Shown one piece after another: positions 54,400 through 62,995 of a DNA stretch of 64,000 bases; the first letter of the stretch is position 1, and each line of letters starts with the position of its first letter. The position numbers and the translations under genes were made by a program. Under the pieces are notes generated by a model. The model made no database searches. It was not told the origin of the DNA and saw nothing but the letters and a program-made list of their open reading frames with translations. Location: NCBI RefSeq assembly GCF_007860015.1, contig NZ_SJPS01000004.1, positions 131,567 through 195,566 on the forward strand. The letters run 5' to 3'. Source of the DNA: Bythopirellula polymerisocia. GTDB taxonomy: Bacteria > Planctomycetota > Planctomycetia > Pirellulales > Lacipirellulaceae.

Positions 54400-54507
54400 G
54401 ATTCGCCTCGCTTGTTCCGGTAGTGCGATACTTCTGTCCCGAGTGCAAGTATCCCAAATGAGCGAGCTGAATGCAAGAAAACCAAGCAATAATCGTAAGC
54501 TAGCGAG

Positions 54508-55197
54508 CTATTCTGAATCAGCCAAATCATCGTGCGAGACGGCCAGTTCTCGCAGCATTTCTAAGGCATCTTCGACTTCCGAAACTAAGATGCCAATTTG
54601 TCGCCCTGCCAAATCGCACCTTGCCAGACAAGTTAATTCGTCGAAATCCTCAGCCGCCTCAAGCCTTCGCCGTGCTCGGACTCCGAGTGAACCGTTCATA
54701 AGTGAATGCGCAATCGGGAGGTTCTCAATAAACCAGAGAGTTCGTTCGGTGACGATGCCTTCAAGTGCCTTCAGGGTAGCAGCATGCGGTTGTTTGCGAT
54801 CGAAAGCCTTTCCCACATCATGCAACAGTGCCGCAGTTAACAGTTCTTCATCGTAAGGAATTTCTTCGCGAACTAGCACGAATACCTGCAGGCTGTGGTA
54901 GAGAGCATCTCCTTCCGGATGGGTATGCGGGCTTTGCTTGATCTCGGCAAGAGGGTGCAGCAGTTCGGCATAAGCTGTAAAGCGACGATTCCATTCCACA
55001 AGTTGATCGGCGCGGGCTAACGAACGTATCTGCTGGCCGACTTCTGAATCAGAAGGAATATCGATTTGACGAATCCCCTCGGGGAAGAGTCGCTCGGCAG
55101 CCGAACGCCGCGCATCCGAATGGCGCAACTCCGGTTGCTCGCGAATGAGCCTGGCGGCTTCCCAGGCGATCTGGCGGCGTGCTTTCGAGTGCTTCAC
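54508..55197 (-). CDS. HD-domain protein (probable metal-dependent phosphohydrolase)
   Basis: The 229-residue product has the HD superfamily pattern: His in EGDALYHSLQVF, then LLHDVGKAF with His-Asp, followed by further helices (LARCDLAGRQ). HD proteins usually hydrolyse phosphoesters of nucleotides. No GYP motif is present, unlike its neighbour. It starts with ATG and lies about 87 bp after the HD-GYP gene on the same strand. Confidence 0.78.
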   Translation of the reverse strand: MKHSKARRQIAWEAARLIREQPELRHSDARRSAAERLFPEGIRQIDIPSDSEVGQQIRSLARADQLVEWNRRFTAYAELLHPLAEIKQSPHTHPEGDALYHSLQVFVLVREEIPYDEELLTAALLHDVGKAFDRKQPHAATLKALEGIVTERTLWFIENLPIAHSLMNGSLGVRARRRLEAAEDFDELTCLARCDLAGRQIGILVSEVEDALEMLRELAVSHDDLADSE

Positions 55198-55284
55198 TGG
55201 TACGCTAGTGTCAGCTAGTGGTCGAAATGGCGAGCATCGAGGATTCGACGATCTGGAATGGGACGCAAGAATGAGTAAAGCATT

Positions 55285-56715
55285 CTATCTTGTACCGGCC
55301 AACGCGGCACTATCGAAAGTGCAAGTGAGTGTATCAGTTTTGGCTTTTTTCCACGGCTGAGTGTCTCGTTTACCCAGACTAATGCGGCGGAAATCTTCCT
55401 CACGGGCGACAAATGCCTCGACCACCGCGGGATCGAATTGCTGAGCGTAGCTAGTGACGATCCACTCTCGGGCGGATTCATGCGTAAGTGCCTCCTTGTA
55501 GGGCTGATCGGTCTTAAGGGCGTCGTAAACATCAGCTACGGCCACTATTCGCCCCTCCAGCGGGATCGCTTTCCCTTGCAGGCCTTGGGGATAACCACTC
55601 CCGTCCCAGTGTTCGTGGTGCGTCGCTGCGATCTGTTCGGCAACCTTCAAAAAGTCATCATTGGCGAATTGCTTGCGGATCGATGCCAGGCATTCTTTGC
55701 CGAGTGCGGCATGCATTTCGATTGCTTCACGTTCACTTGGAGTAATGCGATCGGGCTTGAGGAGAATGGCATCCGGAATGCCGACCTTCCCAATGTCGTG
55801 TAGCAAGGAAGCGGTTGCCACATCCGCTACAAAACTAGGTGTGATTCTATGATTCGTCCGTGACATTTCGCTGGCCAAAATCAAAACATAAGAGCGGATA
55901 CGCTCCAAGTGTTTATTGGTATCGTAGTTGCGGAACTCAGCAAGTCTTGCCAGGCCGAACGTGAGCGCATTACGTGTGCAAATTAAGGACTGGGTCCTCT
56001 CTGCTACTTGCGTTTCGATTCGTTTGTTTACAGCATCCAATCCCGCTTCGTAGCGTTTGAGCAAAAAGGCGGCTATCATTGCTGTAGCCCCGACCACGAA
56101 AGCAGCCAAGATATAACCGATTTGCATAACGGGCCGAACCGTCGCAGCAACAAACGAAGCGATGGCGATGTCGGAATGGTATACACCCAAGATGGCATTG
56201 ATGCTGGGAAGACTCAAACCTGTAAAGGTATATATTTTTCCTTCCAGATCGACCTTGCCGTTGACGATTGGAACTCGTTGGAACTCTGCCTCATGTGCCA
56301 AATGAATGATCGGTCCATTTGTGCCATCGTTCATCAAGAGGCACTTTCCAGGGAACAATCGAAGTAGCCCTGGGTCGTTCTTGAGGTCGGGATGGCATAG
56401 CATGGCACCGTTGTCGCGACGCATAAAGCAGAGGATACCATCGTGTGAGATGTTTGCGTTTTCACACAATATCTGCAGCTTCTGCCAATCCTCAGTGCCA
56501 GGTTCGGCTGTCGTGACATGCAGTTCCCTGACTTCGAGCGCAAGTTCGTGCGCCTGCAATTGTCCTGCAGCGGATACATAGTCGTGGACAATGTGGTCAT
56601 AGGATTCCCACAACCAGCCGGTTACCCATGCGACACCAAACAAGAGGCACCCTGCCTGGGCGGAGACTAATAATGCCAAGAGGAAATATCGGATTCTGAT
56701 CGGATGCAGGGTCAT
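55285..56715 (-). CDS. Membrane HD-GYP protein, possible c-di-GMP phosphodiesterase
   Basis: The 476-residue protein has an N-terminal membrane helix, an extracytoplasmic sensor-like region (about 40-190), a second helix (GYILAAFVVGATAMIAAFLL), and a C-terminal HD-GYP domain. In that domain LLHDIGKVGIPDAIL and HHEHWDGSGYPQGLQGKAIPLEGRI carry the HD and GYP motifs, and VADVYDAL follows. HD-GYP proteins usually degrade cyclic-di-GMP. A cyclic-di-GMP riboswitch on the tad locus lies about 10 kb away, so it could influence pilus expression. Confidence 0.88.
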   Translation of the reverse strand: MTLHPIRIRYFLLALLVSAQAGCLLFGVAWVTGWLWESYDHIVHDYVSAAGQLQAHELALEVRELHVTTAEPGTEDWQKLQILCENANISHDGILCFMRRDNGAMLCHPDLKNDPGLLRLFPGKCLLMNDGTNGPIIHLAHEAEFQRVPIVNGKVDLEGKIYTFTGLSLPSINAILGVYHSDIAIASFVAATVRPVMQIGYILAAFVVGATAMIAAFLLKRYEAGLDAVNKRIETQVAERTQSLICTRNALTFGLARLAEFRNYDTNKHLERIRSYVLILASEMSRTNHRITPSFVADVATASLLHDIGKVGIPDAILLKPDRITPSEREAIEMHAALGKECLASIRKQFANDDFLKVAEQIAATHHEHWDGSGYPQGLQGKAIPLEGRIVAVADVYDALKTDQPYKEALTHESAREWIVTSYAQQFDPAVVEAFVAREEDFRRISLGKRDTQPWKKAKTDTLTCTFDSAALAGTR

Positions 56716-56992
56716 AGAGGTCGTTCAAATTCTGAGATGCGGTAAATCACTGAGGCTAGGAATTCCCTCTCCTATGAAGCAATTAAGTAGGGGGGAATCA
56801 GAGTAAGAATAGCTCGTTGAATAACTCCAATTCTTGATGAAATTTACTCAATGAAGGCTATTTCAATCGATCGCTCTCCCAACAGGCACATTCCCCAAAT
56901 ACGACTTGACCCGACCCTCTAGAGCGTCACAATTGGCCAATTGTGACGCTCATGGAATGAATTTCGATTTTCCTCGATTCGGTAGGTTGCAC

Positions 56993-58369
56993 ATGTCCTT
57001 GCTCATCAAAAATGGTCGGATTGTCACAGCGTCAGATGACTTTGTGGGAGACATCCTCTGTGAAGGGGAAGTTATCTCGAAAATTGCGCCCCATCTTGAT
57101 GCAAAAGCCGATGAGGTTATCGATGCAGCAGGGAAATATGTCTTCCCTGGCTTCATTGATCCTCACGTCCATATTTACCTTCCATTCATGGGTACGTATG
57201 CCAAGGATACATACGAGACGGCAAGCAGGGCGGCTCTCGTGGGAGGAACTACGACATTGATCGAAATGTGCTGCCCCGCACGCAGCGACGATCCCTTGGA
57301 GAGCTACGAACTTTGGCTTTCGCGCGCCGAGCTAAGTGCCTGTGACTACTCCTTCCATATAGGAGTTTCAAGATTCGATGACGAGACCGCAGGCCAACTC
57401 CGTGAAATCGTCAGGCGAGGGATTGCTTCATTCAAGATTTTTCTGGCCTACAAGGGGGCGTTTGGCATCAACGATCAGGAATTGTTTAACACGCTCAAGT
57501 TGGCGAAGGAACTAGGGGTCATCGTCACAGCGCATTGTGAAAATGAAACGCTCGTCGCTGAGTTACAAGCCCGTTTACTCAGCGAAGAGAAGACCGGTCC
57601 TGAGTGGCAAAATGAGTCCCGACCTCCGCAAGTTGAGGCCGAAGGGGTTCATCATTTGATGACCTTTGCCGAGATGACGGGTGCTCATGTCTACTGCGTA
57701 CACACCTCGTGTCGCGAAGCGTTGAAAGCCGTTCAAGAGGCCCACCTGCGCGGGGTCCATGCGTGGGTCGAATCAGTGATTCCACATTTTGTGCTCGACA
57801 AGTCATATACAGAGAAGCCTGAGTTTGAAGGCGCCAAATACGTGATGTCGCCACCTTTGCGTGATGCCAGTCATCAGGATGCACTGTGGGCAGCGTTGAG
57901 ATCACGACTTATCAGCACGGTGGGTACCGACCACGCCCCATTTGATTTTGTCGGACAAAAGGAGATGGGCAGAGGTGATTTCACTAAGATACCCAATGGC
58001 ATACCCTCCGTTGAAGATAGAGTGAATATCCTGTACACCCACGGCGTCTGTCGAGGACGCATTGATCTGAATACATTCGTCGACGCTGCAAGCACCCAAG
58101 CGGCGCGAATTTTTGGGCTCTACCCACGCAAGGGGACCATTCAAGTAGGCAGTGACGCAGATTTGGTGATCTACGACCCCGACTATCGGGGAACGCTTAC
58201 TGTGGCCACTCAAGAAATGGCCGTCGATTACAACGCCTTCGAAGGTTGGAAAATCGAAGGGAGACCGGAAGTTGTCACCGTGCGGGGGAAGGTTCAGGTG
58301 CAAGGCAGTAAATTCGTCGGTGAGTTAGGCCATGGACAGCTTATGACGCGCGAGCCATCGCATTTCTAG
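56993..58369 (+). CDS. Dihydropyrimidinase (hydantoinase)
   Basis: Zinc amidohydrolase that opens dihydrouracil or dihydrothymine (or hydantoins). The 458-residue protein has DPHVH (His58, His60), the carboxylated lysine Lys148 in SFKIFLAYKG, TAHCEN (His181), VYCVHTSC and GTDHAPF. The Tyr/Lys region FLAYKG also occurs in the dihydropyrimidinase family. Start at 56993 (ATG) is chosen because conservation begins there; the frame opens 29 codons earlier. PreA, encoded at 59318-60445, would make its substrate. Confidence 0.93.
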   Translation: MSLLIKNGRIVTASDDFVGDILCEGEVISKIAPHLDAKADEVIDAAGKYVFPGFIDPHVHIYLPFMGTYAKDTYETASRAALVGGTTTLIEMCCPARSDDPLESYELWLSRAELSACDYSFHIGVSRFDDETAGQLREIVRRGIASFKIFLAYKGAFGINDQELFNTLKLAKELGVIVTAHCENETLVAELQARLLSEEKTGPEWQNESRPPQVEAEGVHHLMTFAEMTGAHVYCVHTSCREALKAVQEAHLRGVHAWVESVIPHFVLDKSYTEKPEFEGAKYVMSPPLRDASHQDALWAALRSRLISTVGTDHAPFDFVGQKEMGRGDFTKIPNGIPSVEDRVNILYTHGVCRGRIDLNTFVDAASTQAARIFGLYPRKGTIQVGSDADLVIYDPDYRGTLTVATQEMAVDYNAFEGWKIEGRPEVVTVRGKVQVQGSKFVGELGHGQLMTREPSHF

Positions 58370-58372
58370 CCA

Positions 58373-59296
58373 TCACCGTTTTTCAAGGGTTAGCATATAG
58401 TAACGATGTACGCCACCGCCCACGGTGAATGGCATCAAGAGACCCGAGATCGAATTTTCCAATAGCCGCTGTGGAAAAGCCTTTAAGAAGGCCCGTGCTG
58501 CCATAGGCATCTTGAAGAATCGGCGAGAGAGACTGTAAAAGCGGGCCAGGTTGTGGCTTATATTAGACGAAAGATCCTGCAGTTCAATCAGGGATAAGTC
58601 TTCTTCCTGTGCTTGCTGGAGCCAATCATCGCACACTGCAAATTCTTCAACAGCCATGGTTTTTTCTACTAGTCGCGCTGCCAACTGCAAATTGGTGTCG
58701 TAGGTTTCGAGCGGAGCGTCGCGAAAACAATCGATGACAATGAGCTTCCCACCGGGGCGCAAGACCCGCTGGATTTCGGCAAGAGCTCCCTGCCAATCCG
58801 TTCCCTGGCAGAGGCACTCGATTGCAAAGACGGCGTCAAATGCCGCATCATCAAAACGTAGCTGATGAAAATCACCCTGCTCAAATCTGACGTTTGCATA
58901 TTTTGACGCCTCTTTGACCGCACCTTCAACGTGCTCGACCGAGAGATCGACGCCGGTTAACTGACAATCAGGCAAACGGCTGGCCATATTGCGGAGGTTG
59001 AATCCCGTTCCACAACCCACTTCGAGGATGTTGCCTTCTTGAGGCAACTTCTCGGCGATCAGAGATACTTGCCCTAGATAGCCGCTTGTGGAGAACTCCT
59101 CATCGCAATTGAGGGCCACGTGCATGGCTCCCTCGCGAGAATGGAACAACCGATATCCCCGATCACTTTGCTTGTAGTAATCAAGTACACTGGAGGAGTC
59201 GATTTTGCGATTTGCAATCGCCTGAGTGTCAAATTGCTTGGCGGCGACTTGCAAACACTCGGCAAGCGACAGATCGGGAATCGAAGCAACCTCCAT
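58373..59296 (-). CDS. SAM-dependent methyltransferase, substrate unknown
   Basis: The 307-residue product has the class I fold: motif I ILEVGCGTGFNL (about 94-105), GVDLSVEH, FEQGDFHQLRFDDAAFDAVFAIECLCQ and VLRPGGKLIVIDCF. These mark SAM binding (methyltransf_11-type). The first ~80 residues show no domain I recognise. It lies 21 bp after preA on the same strand and 3 bp from the convergent dihydropyrimidinase gene, but no known pyrimidine pathway uses such an enzyme. Confidence 0.8.
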   Translation of the reverse strand: MEVASIPDLSLAECLQVAAKQFDTQAIANRKIDSSSVLDYYKQSDRGYRLFHSREGAMHVALNCDEEFSTSGYLGQVSLIAEKLPQEGNILEVGCGTGFNLRNMASRLPDCQLTGVDLSVEHVEGAVKEASKYANVRFEQGDFHQLRFDDAAFDAVFAIECLCQGTDWQGALAEIQRVLRPGGKLIVIDCFRDAPLETYDTNLQLAARLVEKTMAVEEFAVCDDWLQQAQEEDLSLIELQDLSSNISHNLARFYSLSRRFFKMPMAARAFLKAFPQRLLENSISGLLMPFTVGGGVHRYYMLTLEKR

Positions 59297-59317
59297 GTAG
59301 TCGGCAATCCTCTTTTT

Positions 59318-60445
59318 CTAACCTCGTGCTAAGGCATCCGATTGATCGACAAAGTCATCGCCAGACCACTGGGCATCGTCGCGAATCATCCGCTTGTCAT
59401 GCTCAGCCTTGGCAGCAGCGCGGGTAGCCGCTTGACGTTTTACAAGATCGGCATGCGTAGTGAAATACTGTACGCTATGCCCTTTGAAATCTTCTATGCA
59501 CTCAAACTTATGCTTCTCCATGAAAGCCAGCAGTTCGTCGCACATCTCTTTAACGATGCCATAACCAAACTTCATCACCCCGGTACAGACTTGCACGGTG
59601 TCTGCCCCCAGCAAGATGAACTGGGCAGCATCGTTACCTGTTTCTACGCCGCCAATGCCACTGAGGGTCCGGTCTGGATATTCGTTGCGGATTACTTGGG
59701 CAATTTCCATGCACATCCTTAGTGCAATTGGCATCACAGCGCGGCAAGAGTATCCACCCGGAGTGGTATACCCTTCTACTTGGGGCTCAGGACGCAGGGT
59801 TTCCAGGTCGACGCCCAACACGCTTCGAATCGTGTTGATTGCACTCACACCCTCACATCCTGCTTTGAATGCCGCCCGAGTGGGATCTTCAATATGCGTA
59901 ACATTAGGGGTCATCTTGGCCCACACAGGGACCTTGGCCACGGCATTCACCCAACCGGAAACTTCCCCCAGGATGTCTGGATTTTCGCCCATGGCGGATC
60001 CCATCTTGCGTTCTGGAAGTCCATGAGGGCAAGAGAAATTCAGTTCAAACGCATCAACACCCAAGTCTTGGCAACGTTCGACGATTTCGACCCATGCGTC
60101 TTTATTGAACTCCTCCATGATTGATGCGATCAGAATTCGATCAGGATAATTGTCCTTGACGGCCTTGAGTTCCTCAGCCCAGATGTCGAAGCTTCGGTCG
60201 CTAATTAGCTCGATATTCTCCCAGCCGATGATCTCTTTCGAGTCTCTTGCACGGAGGCGCGCATAACGGGGCTGGACATTGACCACTTTGGTGGCGTCGA
60301 GGCTGATCGTCTTGCAAATGACGGCTCCCCAACCTTCTTCAAATGCCTTCCCAATAACATTTCCGTTGGTGCCTGGAGGGCCTGAGCCAATCACAAAGGG
60401 ATTGGGAAGTTTTAGGCCATTAACGGTTGTTGCTAGAGTAGGCAT
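59318..60445 (-). CDS. preA: Dihydropyrimidine dehydrogenase PreA-type subunit lacking the ferredoxin domain
   Basis: FMN-dependent reduction of uracil and thymine in pyrimidine catabolism. The 375-residue protein has the barrel motifs of the class: PNPFVIGSGPPGTNG near the start, the active-site cysteine in NFSCPHG, TPNVTHIEDP, LSGIGGVETGNDAAQFILLGADTVQVCTG. The usual C-terminal pair of CxxCxxCxxxC iron-sulfur motifs of E. coli PreA is absent; the C terminus is a helical Ala/Lys tail with no cysteine. The electron partner is unknown; no PreT gene is seen nearby. Confidence 0.87.
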   Translation of the reverse strand: MPTLATTVNGLKLPNPFVIGSGPPGTNGNVIGKAFEEGWGAVICKTISLDATKVVNVQPRYARLRARDSKEIIGWENIELISDRSFDIWAEELKAVKDNYPDRILIASIMEEFNKDAWVEIVERCQDLGVDAFELNFSCPHGLPERKMGSAMGENPDILGEVSGWVNAVAKVPVWAKMTPNVTHIEDPTRAAFKAGCEGVSAINTIRSVLGVDLETLRPEPQVEGYTTPGGYSCRAVMPIALRMCMEIAQVIRNEYPDRTLSGIGGVETGNDAAQFILLGADTVQVCTGVMKFGYGIVKEMCDELLAFMEKHKFECIEDFKGHSVQYFTTHADLVKRQAATRAAAKAEHDKRMIRDDAQWSGDDFVDQSDALARG

Positions 60446-60532
60446 CGGAATTCCTCCGCGAGTGAATAGGGGCTACTCATAGTTTGTCGCATCTTGTAGG
60501 TAGCGTCAATCACGATCACTCGCTGACAGAAA

Positions 60533-61210
60533 TTATGCAATATTCAATGCACGATAGATGCGGCTATCCAACAAGGAATCGGCGATGAACTTGGCACCAG
60601 GGAATTGGTGTGTATGTGAATGACCACTGGGGACCGCCACTGCGTAGTTGCCTGCTGCAACTGCAGCCTGGCATCCCAACTGGCTATCTTCCAGCACAAG
60701 GACCTCCTGAGGTGGAAACCCAAGCTTCTGCGCAGCCAGCAGATAAACATCAGGGGCTGGCTTTCCATGCTCGATGTCGTCTCCTGATAGAGTAAAGCGA
60801 AATCGATCTGTCAGATCGGAAAGCTCCAGCACGTGGTCCAGGAAATCGCGAGTGCTACTGGTGGCGATTGCCATAGGCAGATCAGCCGCCTCCAAAGCGT
60901 CAAGCAGCGGTATTAGACCAGGCATTGGGGTCAAGCGAGTTTCCAATAGTTTTCGCATCACTTCCATGGATTCACTCGCAAGCTCTGGCACCGTGGTGTC
61001 GAGTTCATGGTAGTCAATCATGATCTGCAATGCTTTGGCCGACTGGCGTCCCATCATCTGATTGAGAAGTTCGTCAGTAAACTCGCAACCGCGACGTGCC
61101 AGCACGGTACTCCCTACTTCTTGGTAGAGTACTTCCGTGTCGAACATCAGGCCATCGAGATCGAACACGACTCCGCGAAGAGGTGTGGCAGACAAGGGAA
61201 AGTCGGTCAT
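60533..61210 (-). CDS. HAD-family phosphatase (beta-phosphoglucomutase-like)
   Basis: The 225-residue protein has motif I FDLDGLMFDTE (Asp17, Asp19), a helical cap, motif II ATSSTRDF, motif III with Lys in HGKPAPDVYL and motif IV VLVLEDSQLGCQAAVAAG. This is the beta-phosphoglucomutase/phosphatase subgroup. The substrate is unknown. Its start overlaps the end of the upstream polytopic membrane protein gene by 4 bp, so the two are translationally coupled and may work together. Confidence 0.87.
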   Translation of the reverse strand: MTDFPLSATPLRGVVFDLDGLMFDTEVLYQEVGSTVLARRGCEFTDELLNQMMGRQSAKALQIMIDYHELDTTVPELASESMEVMRKLLETRLTPMPGLIPLLDALEAADLPMAIATSSTRDFLDHVLELSDLTDRFRFTLSGDDIEHGKPAPDVYLLAAQKLGFPPQEVLVLEDSQLGCQAAVAAGNYAVAVPSGHSHTHQFPGAKFIADSLLDSRIYRALNIA

Positions 61211-62841
61211 TGCGTTGTGATACTCCCGGCTTCTTCTGGAGGTGGAGATGAACCTTTGGTCGTAGATCGGTAAATCTTAAACCAGTCATTCTCAAAGACC
61301 ACTGGTAAACCTAGAGGAGGATACTCATTGGCAATTATGAAATCGATCCCATGTTGCGAGGCAATTTCTCGTATTCTGTCCGTACCCAATTCGCCCAATG
61401 ATCGGTATGAGACTTGCTTTCCCCATTCATTCGTGTGCGAGTAGATCTCTCGGTTGCGACGAAACCACTCGACAATCGATGCAGGGTCTTGAGGAACATC
61501 TTTCCAATTGAAATAGTCCGGTCGACCAGCGTAGCATTTGAAGGATTGTCCGTGTCGAGGGATGAGAAACAGTGTGTCCTTGGGAGTATTCTCTTTTGCC
61601 CAACCACAAGCCTCCTGCCAGGCAAATCGATCCGAGAGTTTGGAATCACTCGGAGCAGTATTGTCTAGCCCTCGGTTGATAGACAAATTCAATAGTAGGG
61701 CGGCAGGGACGACTATCGCAAAGATTCCCGCAAGCACCACCGCATGAGATCGTCTGTGAGCAACCATACTAAATAACCACGCAGCAGAAAGTGAAATCGC
61801 CAATGGCACGGCAATATCCGCCATGCGAAACCAATAGAATTTCAGCAGACTGGCAGAAAGGGCAAAGTGATTCCAGGTAGCCACCTCCCAGGCAAGCCCC
61901 AGTGCTCCAAAGACGACACATGCTCCGGCAAATCTTTGCACTCGTACGAGTTGCAGTAAGGACCGAGATGGCAAGCGACCGCAGGCACGCCACAACCACA
62001 GAAACATTGCCAACAAGAGACCGAAACGCCACGTGCGCAAGAGTAATTCTGCTACGGGCAAGGTCAGCGGAGCCAAATGATGCGGTAGCCGCTCGAAAAC
62101 ATAAATCTGATTGGCTTCGGCTTTTACATTATCCGGTACATCGATGGACAACATCAGCCCCGGGATAACGCCAGGGAGCGCCAATAACCCGCCGAGTATC
62201 AAAGTGGGAAGCATTGCGTAGAATGATGGTCGAGATTCTTTGTCCTCAATTCCCCAGACTGCCAGCGCGGCAAGCACGGACCAGCCCCCCACTAAGACAT
62301 GCCACGCTGAGGCAATGCCTAAAAGTGGCCAGACTTGTCGCCAATTCCCTCGTGCGAGTTCCGCGAGTCCCCAGAAGACGAACACGTAGGCAAAGCATTT
62401 GCCTTCGACACCACCGACAACCCACTCCCCGGCAAAGTTTCCCCACGCAATGAGTGTCACCAGCAGCATTGCCGTGACCACCGATAGATACTTCACTGGC
62501 ACTATCTGCCAGCTCAATCGTTGCCAAGCCCAAGCCAAACTCATCCAGGCCACAATCCGTCCCAACCATGCAACCGTTGGCAAGCTGAACCACTTCGTCA
62601 ACAACCCCACGGTCCAGTAGAAGAACAAATGCGGATCAGCCGACTCCAGAAAAAGGTCCCCCGCACACCAATCGGGATTCCAATAATGTTTGGCCTTCGC
62701 AAGATAGTGGGCCTCATTATTATGCGGGACTGGAGCCCCACCTTCGACAAAGAAGACCAGCAAGATCAGCGCAATCTCTAACAACCGCGCAGTGGCCGTT
62801 TCATAGGGAGCCGAATTGTCTCTGTTTCGTGCCATCCCCAC
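61207..62841 (-). CDS. Polytopic membrane protein of unknown function
   Basis: The 544-residue protein has about ten hydrophobic helices and a large C-terminal soluble domain (about 410-544, with WAKENTPKDTLFLIPRHGQSF and YPPLGLPVVFENDWFKIYRS). The N-terminal helices contain NNEAHYLAKAKHYWNPDWCAGD, a pattern reminiscent of membrane glycosyltransferases (an acidic residue in the first loop), but no family can be named with certainty. A methionine two codons in is an alternative start. It overlaps the HAD gene by 4 bp. Confidence 0.72.
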   Translation of the reverse strand: MGMARNRDNSAPYETATARLLEIALILLVFFVEGGAPVPHNNEAHYLAKAKHYWNPDWCAGDLFLESADPHLFFYWTVGLLTKWFSLPTVAWLGRIVAWMSLAWAWQRLSWQIVPVKYLSVVTAMLLVTLIAWGNFAGEWVVGGVEGKCFAYVFVFWGLAELARGNWRQVWPLLGIASAWHVLVGGWSVLAALAVWGIEDKESRPSFYAMLPTLILGGLLALPGVIPGLMLSIDVPDNVKAEANQIYVFERLPHHLAPLTLPVAELLLRTWRFGLLLAMFLWLWRACGRLPSRSLLQLVRVQRFAGACVVFGALGLAWEVATWNHFALSASLLKFYWFRMADIAVPLAISLSAAWLFSMVAHRRSHAVVLAGIFAIVVPAALLLNLSINRGLDNTAPSDSKLSDRFAWQEACGWAKENTPKDTLFLIPRHGQSFKCYAGRPDYFNWKDVPQDPASIVEWFRRNREIYSHTNEWGKQVSYRSLGELGTDRIREIASQHGIDFIIANEYPPLGLPVVFENDWFKIYRSTTKGSSPPPEEAGSITTQ

Positions 62842-62995
62842 AGGTTAAGGAGCAATTAGCGGATTGGCCAGGGCACTCTCCATTAACCGCGAAGCGAAGC
62901 CACGTAGAAGTGAAGTGCAGCTTCATAGGACGCCTCGGGTCCAATGCAAACTTCTTGGTACGGTCTGCTCTCTGGAAGTACCAGCCGCCGACCAC

